Notes under the pieces: model-generated
Databases searched by the model: none
What the model was told of the DNA's origin: nothing
What the model saw: the letters and a program-made list of their open reading frames with translations, nothing else
Position numbers and translations under genes: made by a program
DNA from: Carex sylvatica
Lineage: Eukaryota > Streptophyta > Magnoliopsida > Poales > Cyperaceae
DNA length: 64,000 bases
Assembly (NCBI GenBank): GCA_964058845.1
Contig: CAXKVR010000170.1
Span: 1 to 64,000 of the forward strand
Direction: 5' to 3'
Part shown: piece after piece, positions 59,025-64,000 of the stretch
How the letters are laid out: the number at the start of each line of letters is the position of its first letter
How positions within the stretch are numbered: the stretch's first letter is position 1

Positions 59025-62000
59025 TCACCAATCAGAATCATCACTACGGCGAGAGGTACTCAAATCACCACCCAGTCTTTTGCTAATACTGCTTCTCTGC
59101 ACACATTTAACAAGTGATTGCACCACCTCTGACATAGTTGGCCTAAACTCTGGTTCGGTCTGCATTAGAGAAGAAACAAGGGTATGAATAATGAATGAAT
59201 AAATGGGTATGCAAAACAGACATTTGTTGAAAATTTAAACATCATGTTGTTTATACCTGGACACATAGAGCGATGACATCAGCAAATCGAGAGACAGACT
59301 TGGGAGGGTACAGACCACGTAGGGAGGGGTCCGCCATCTCTGACAATCCATCAATATCATGCAGATGTGGAATTGCCCATTTGGCTAGTAACTGTTCTTC
59401 AACTGGTCTTGACTTATCATATGGTTTACGGCCAGTTAAGAGCTCCAGCATCACAACCCCAAAACTGTAAACATCACTTTTTATACTGTACACACTTTCT
59501 GGCGCTCCATATCCTGCTCCTAGGTTCTCACTTGTATCCTAGTTCACATCAATAAGTAAGCATTGCATTGCAACAATTAAGAAGCAATCACTTGTATCCT
59601 GACAAAATAGAATTTTATTATACCTCGTAGAAAACTGCCATACCACAGTCTGACAGGTGGGGATTAAGCTCTGAATCAAGTAAGATATTGGATGATTTTA
59701 TGTTCTTGTGCATTATTGATGGTGAACACACTTCATGGAGGTATCTAATAAAATATGAGATAGATAAGAATAATGGAATAACATAATATAACATAACATG
59801 ACATAACAATGGAAGAATAATATAAATGAAAAGTAAAACTAATAGTTACTCTAAAGCGCGAGCTGTCCCAAGGGCAATGCGTACACGAGTGTCCCAAGTG
59901 AGAGGCTTGCTATAGTCATCAGAAAGATGTAAATAATCATGAAGGGATCCATTCCTCTGAAATTCATACACCAACAGGTGGTAACCCGGTTCCGAACAGT
60001 ACCCCACAAGCTGTAAAACGTTTGGGTGATGAAGCTTTGTCATATCTGTTATTATCTCCATGAACTCATACGAACTCCCTCGTGCAAAGTTTATTGTGTC
60101 AATTTTCTTCACAGCCAACAGCTGTACAATTGATGAATATAATGAATATGATACCACCAGAGAGAAAGGAAGGAAAAGAAACAAATTAATACAGGAAATT
60201 AATACCCTTCCATCTTCGAATTTGGCCTTGAAGACACGGCCAATGGTTCCTTGGCCAACAAGCCTGCTCGAGTTGAAACTAGCAGTGGCCAGCTGTAGAT
60301 CTGAGAGAGGATATGATGTGGCTGTGATTGGCTCAGTGCTCCTTTTTGAGTGGTACTTGACCGCAAACTCACTGACACTCGCATCGGTTGACGACCTACG
60401 TGGGTCCATTGCCATTGGTGGTGGCTTTATCATACCAATGCCAAATGAAGATGAAGATTGCAATGGTTTCATGTCTATTACTTTCTTATCATTAGCAACA
60501 AGAGGGGTGAAGGAGCGGTTATTGCTGAGCTGGTCATCCATGTAATGAGACCGCCCATCCAAATAATGCGACGAGGAAGATGACTTGTTTTTCTTAATTA
60601 GGGAAAGCAAAAGTACCACAAGTGCCAGCACAGCTATCACTATCAGAGCAATTGCTACCCCATTCACTTTAGATGAGAACCCACTGCTCGACCGTCCTGA
60701 CCCAAGGTTGCTGCTTGATGCCTTCTCCATGCCAGCTGGTGCTGTACCAGTTGACCATGGATTTCCTCCAAGCCTTTCAAATTCACATCAAATCAGATCA
60801 ATTGCCATTCTTTAGCACGTATTATCACCTCCATCTACATAGATTTGGATGACTTCTATGCATCTAAATTTCTGAAAAATAAAAGTATAAAAACAGACTT
60901 ACTCTATGCTATCCACATTGTTGAGCTTTTGCGGAATATATCCAGTAAACCGGTTGTTCTCCAAATTCCTAGATATTGAATGAAAAAGGAAAAAGAATTA
61001 TGGGTTGTTTATTAAATGGTGTTTGAAGATGTCAAATGTAATAAAAAAAAAAAACCGCTTTTAACAGTCTGAATTGCACTTTAGAAACAAACTTACAGAT
61101 CATTAAGAGGTAGGTTGCCGAGAACATTGATGGTACCACTGAATTGATTGTTTTGTAGATACCTATGAATATTAGTAGATTATTATCATATATGACCCTG
61201 CTTTGCATAAAGCCCTTCAAAAAATAAAGCATGTTCCATCATCCAATGTACTCATTAGAAGAGATATACTATGTTGGCTCTTGTGTACAATTTCGAGAAA
61301 AACCTTTAAAAACAAAGGAAACTGAACTCATGCTTTTGAATGATAACAAAAATTCACAAGTCAAAGAAAGGAAAAACTTACAAAGTCTTCAGACTCATGA
61401 GATACTTGAAGGTTTGAGGTAGATTACCTGAGAAGCGGTTGAATGAGAGATCCCTGATTTTACATGGAATTAATATTTTTCTAAGGGAGTGTATTTACTA
61501 TTTATTAGGTTGCCAAGTTTTATTTTGAAGGGTAGGAGCAGAATTTATTCATGAATTGTGTCACTAGCATGACAACATGGAAGGATCTCCAACGAAAAAC
61601 TATGTCCATGCTGGTTGACAACAAGTATCCCTACAGTGAGCATTACAAACCTTCGACTCATATTATTCAAGGTTGGAATATGTAAAATGTTTGTCTAATT
61701 AACAATATATGTACAGAACTTTTTAGTTTCTTTTTTAATATTCAAACAATATACACTTACAAACTTGAGAGCTTTGGAATTTTGGTGAACATATCAGTCA
61801 ATTGCCCACTCAACTGATTATTTGCAAGGTTCCTACAAAAGTAATCAATTCCAAGTTGTTAACATCAGTTTACCAAAATAATTTTTTTTTTTGTAAAGTT
61901 ATAGAGACTCTCTTTTCATTATGTGCAAAGATGCAAAGGTAACTTTCCAAAGTAGATTAACACAATGTATCTTCCAATGTAGTCAATGTACCAGCTAATT

Positions 62001-62928
62001 TTGCCATTTCTTCATATTTAACCGTACTAGCTAGTTCTAAATTTATGAATGTAGAGCTCTTTGTGAAAGTTAAAATGGAAAGGTTTTCTTTGTAATTTCC
62101 TGATGAGCAGGCCTAATTTGATAAAGATTGTTCTTACAAATACTTGAGATCGGACATCTGTGAAATTGAGTATGGGACTCCACCAGTAAATTGGTTCCTT
62201 TGAAGATTTCTGCATTTGTAGTTGAAGATTAATTTGAAGAAAGAAGAGAAAGTTAATTTAAGGGAGAATTTGATGAGGACTTACAGGTCAACGACATTTG
62301 GAGGAAGCTGATAAGGGATATCTCCTTTGAAGTTATTCTTGCTGACATCACTGTACTAAGAGAAAGAGGAGGAAATGAACTAAAAGTTGTTTATATAAAA
62401 TAGAAAAATGATGATAATGAGAAATTAATTAAAGTGGTACTCACAATTTAGTAACTGATGTGAGACTAGAGAGCTGGTAGCCAAGCTGACCATTGAGACC
62501 AAGTCCTGATAAATCTCTGATTAAAATTAAAAGTGAATGACAATTAATTTGGTGTAATTAATTAGATGCATTTGATTTGAGTAATGTTCAGAAATGAATA
62601 ATGAATAATGAAATACATTTGAGTAACAGATGAACCATCACAAGAGATGCCTTTCCATTGATCGCCGCATGGGTCGCCACCACTTGCGGTCCAACCAGTC
62701 AACTGTGATGGATTGGTGATGCTACTGTACATGACATTCAGTGCAGATACTGCATGCATAGATGCAAGCATTCAATTATTAAGGTAAGAAGAGAATTAAT
62801 GTAATGTAATTAATTAGGAAACATGCATTGCATAACATACCATCTGGTTGATCAGTTTTTGCAATTACTGGTGAGAGCAGCAGAAGGAGAGATAGTAGTA
62901 GTTGTAGTAGTAGCAGGGAGAGATCCAT
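59025..62928 (-). CDS. STRUBBELIG-RECEPTOR FAMILY LRR receptor-like (pseudo)kinase
   Basis: Membrane receptor-like protein of the SRF family. Minus-strand exons: 62928-62841, 62749-62617, 62516-62445, 62350-62285, 62209-62138, 61832-61761, 61453-61382, 61162-61097, 60968-60903, 60773-60206, 60121-59850, 59744-59624, 59538-59257, 59159-59025; 694 residues. A Leu-rich signal peptide (1 to about 24) is followed by the SUB domain ([30 protein letters not shown]) and six to seven LRRs, nearly one per 66/72-bp exon. A Ser-rich membrane-proximal stretch precedes the membrane span at about 275-295 ([18 protein letters not shown]) and the kinase-like domain from about 381. GQGTIGRV and AVKK are kept, but the catalytic loop is MHKNIKSSN (HRD changed to HKN) and DFG is DCG. 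Such changes are known in this family, which is thought to signal without full kinase activity. Confidence 0.95.
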
Positions 62929-63599
62929 GGTGGGTAGAGAAGTCTATGCGTAGCAGCTGATCCCCCTTGATCCTAGATCTCTGAGAAACCCAAACCCAAA
63001 AATGGGGAATGGGAATGGGAATGGGGTGGTGGCATGAAAAGAATTGTCGAATTTTGGAGAAGATGGTTTCTCTCTCCATGGGAAGAAGATAGATCTAGAG
63101 AGGATTGTTGAATTTTCCAAAATTAGGGGGTTGCGGTTAGAGACAGTGGGAGAATTAAGGGAGATGCATGCATGCGGGAGAGAAGAGAGGAGAGAAGCGA
63201 GAAGCGAGAAGCGAGAAGCGAGAAGCGATAAGCGATTGATGCGGGATGCCAATTCTCCAACGGTTGGAGGAAGAAAAGCAGGACCCTGCTCGCATCTCAT
63301 TCTCATCCCAACCTTTCAAATATTATCAATGGCTTAGATGAATTCTATTATAATAATATATTTTTGGTCTGCCCGTCTCTCCATCGAATTCGTATCCTCT
63401 GAGATATCTCAAACTTTGCGTGACTTTATGGAAAATCCCAACCGTTTAAATACGTCGTCTCTTCATCTCCTCAATTTTTTCGCTAAAAAAAAAGGAGAAA
63501 CTAAACAAAGAACCACACCATGCTCTCCTTCACTCCTCCGGCCGCGCTCTGCTCTTTCCCTCCTCATTCCACCGTTGGCCCTTTTTTCGTAACTCCCTC
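62929..63599. other. Promoter and 5' UTR side of the SRF gene
   Basis: Contains (GGGAAT)n at about 63004-63022, and five to six copies of AGAAGCG at about 63193-63236. The ORFs here are short, GA-rich shadows. No gene is supported. Confidence 0.5.
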
Positions 63600-63701
63600 C
63601 ACCTCAATTTGATCATTATCAACTCAACTCAAAGAAAGGGGAAATAGATTCGGATCGAAGAACTCGGTCGCTTCGCCGTAAACAAGCACACCAAAAAAGA
63701 G
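63600..63701 (+). other. Possible first (non-coding) exon of a rightward gene
   Basis: GA-rich, UTR-like sequence (AACTCAACTCAAAGAAAGGGG, CGGATCGAAGAACTCGGTCG) ends in AAAAAGAG|GTCAGT, a usable donor at 63702, after a CT-rich promoter-like stretch. No ATG frame is supported and the rest of the window is AT-rich, as expected for a long first intron. Inference only. Confidence 0.3.
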
Positions 63702-64000
63702 GTCAGTCGATTTCCCCTTACGTTGTTAGGAAATTTGATTTTTCTTTTGCTTTTATTTGGGACTACTTAGTTTTGCAATCAAGTGCTGCCATTTGCCAGG
63801 AATATTGTAATTGACCAGAGTTTCTAAGAATTTTCTAGTTACTAATTCTAGAGAAAAATAAAATTTTATTTTCTGTTCAAATTCAAGTATTCTATTAAAA
63901 TATCTAACTGATACTTTATAGTACTCCTTAAACATCAGGGGAAATTCTTCAAAAATTCAATTATTTCTGGATCATAAAAAGTGGCCAATAAACTTTGAAA
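63702..64000. other. AT-rich right end
   Basis: No feature. It could be the first intron of a gene that continues beyond the window. Confidence 0.4.

Noticed and set aside
63044..63337. 97-residue ORF upstream of the SRF gene
   Set aside because: Made of the AGAAGCG tandem repeat and GA-rich 5' sequence, with no splice-linked partner and no domain.

Overview
This is plant nuclear DNA, most likely from a eudicot. The evidence is intron-rich genes with GT-AG junctions, AT-rich introns and intergenic DNA, many TA/GA microsatellites, hairpin MITEs, a nuclear tRNA-Ser gene, and products that are plant-specific or plant-expanded (ePHD-SET protein, CYCB1, CNGC, TORTIFOLIA1-like, NPF transporter, STRUBBELIG-type receptor). 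I cannot name the species. Exon models were built by hand from splice signals and reading-frame continuity. All nine fully modelled protein genes close in frame from start to stop, with only the 5' end of the first in doubt.

Layout. 0.4-9.1 kb (+): a 16-exon PHD/ePHD/SET histone-methyltransferase-like gene, with a recent 247-bp duplication around one splice acceptor. 9.1-14.6 kb: repeats, a broken LRR receptor fragment and a frameshifted GRF/CCHC zinc-finger fragment. 14.6-16.2 kb (-): a conserved plant protein of unknown function. 16.5-17.2 kb: a Mutator-type MITE with a perfect 9-bp target duplication. 17.7-19.2 kb (+): an MAM33/p32 mitochondrial protein. 19.6 kb (-): tRNA-Ser(AGA). 21.0-24.1 kb (+): a B1-type cyclin with an M-phase promoter element. 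24.8-27.7 kb (-): a cyclic-nucleotide-gated channel.

28.0-36 kb is repeat territory: five hairpin MITEs side by side, a degenerate 117-bp tandem array and a 1.9-kb solo LTR. 37.1-41.3 kb (+): an AFG1-like mitochondrial ATPase with another hairpin MITE just inside one intron. 43.6-45.3 kb (+): a glucose-6-phosphate 1-epimerase-fold protein that seems to lack the catalytic residues. 46.7-49.5 kb: three more hairpin MITEs and a 1.2-kb foldback element with 9-bp target duplications. 50.4-54.5 kb (+): a TORTIFOLIA1/SPIRAL2-like microtubule protein. 56.0-58.6 kb (+): an NPF transporter, convergent with a STRUBBELIG-RECEPTOR-FAMILY LRR pseudokinase at 59.0-62.9 kb (-). The last kilobase looks like the 5' end of another + strand gene.

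The genes are independently transcribed and form no pathway or operon. The most unusual material is in the repeats, where eight hairpin MITEs share the inner part of each arm but have different outer ends, and in three genes with altered functional residues (epimerase-like protein, CNGC pore, NPF ExxE motif).
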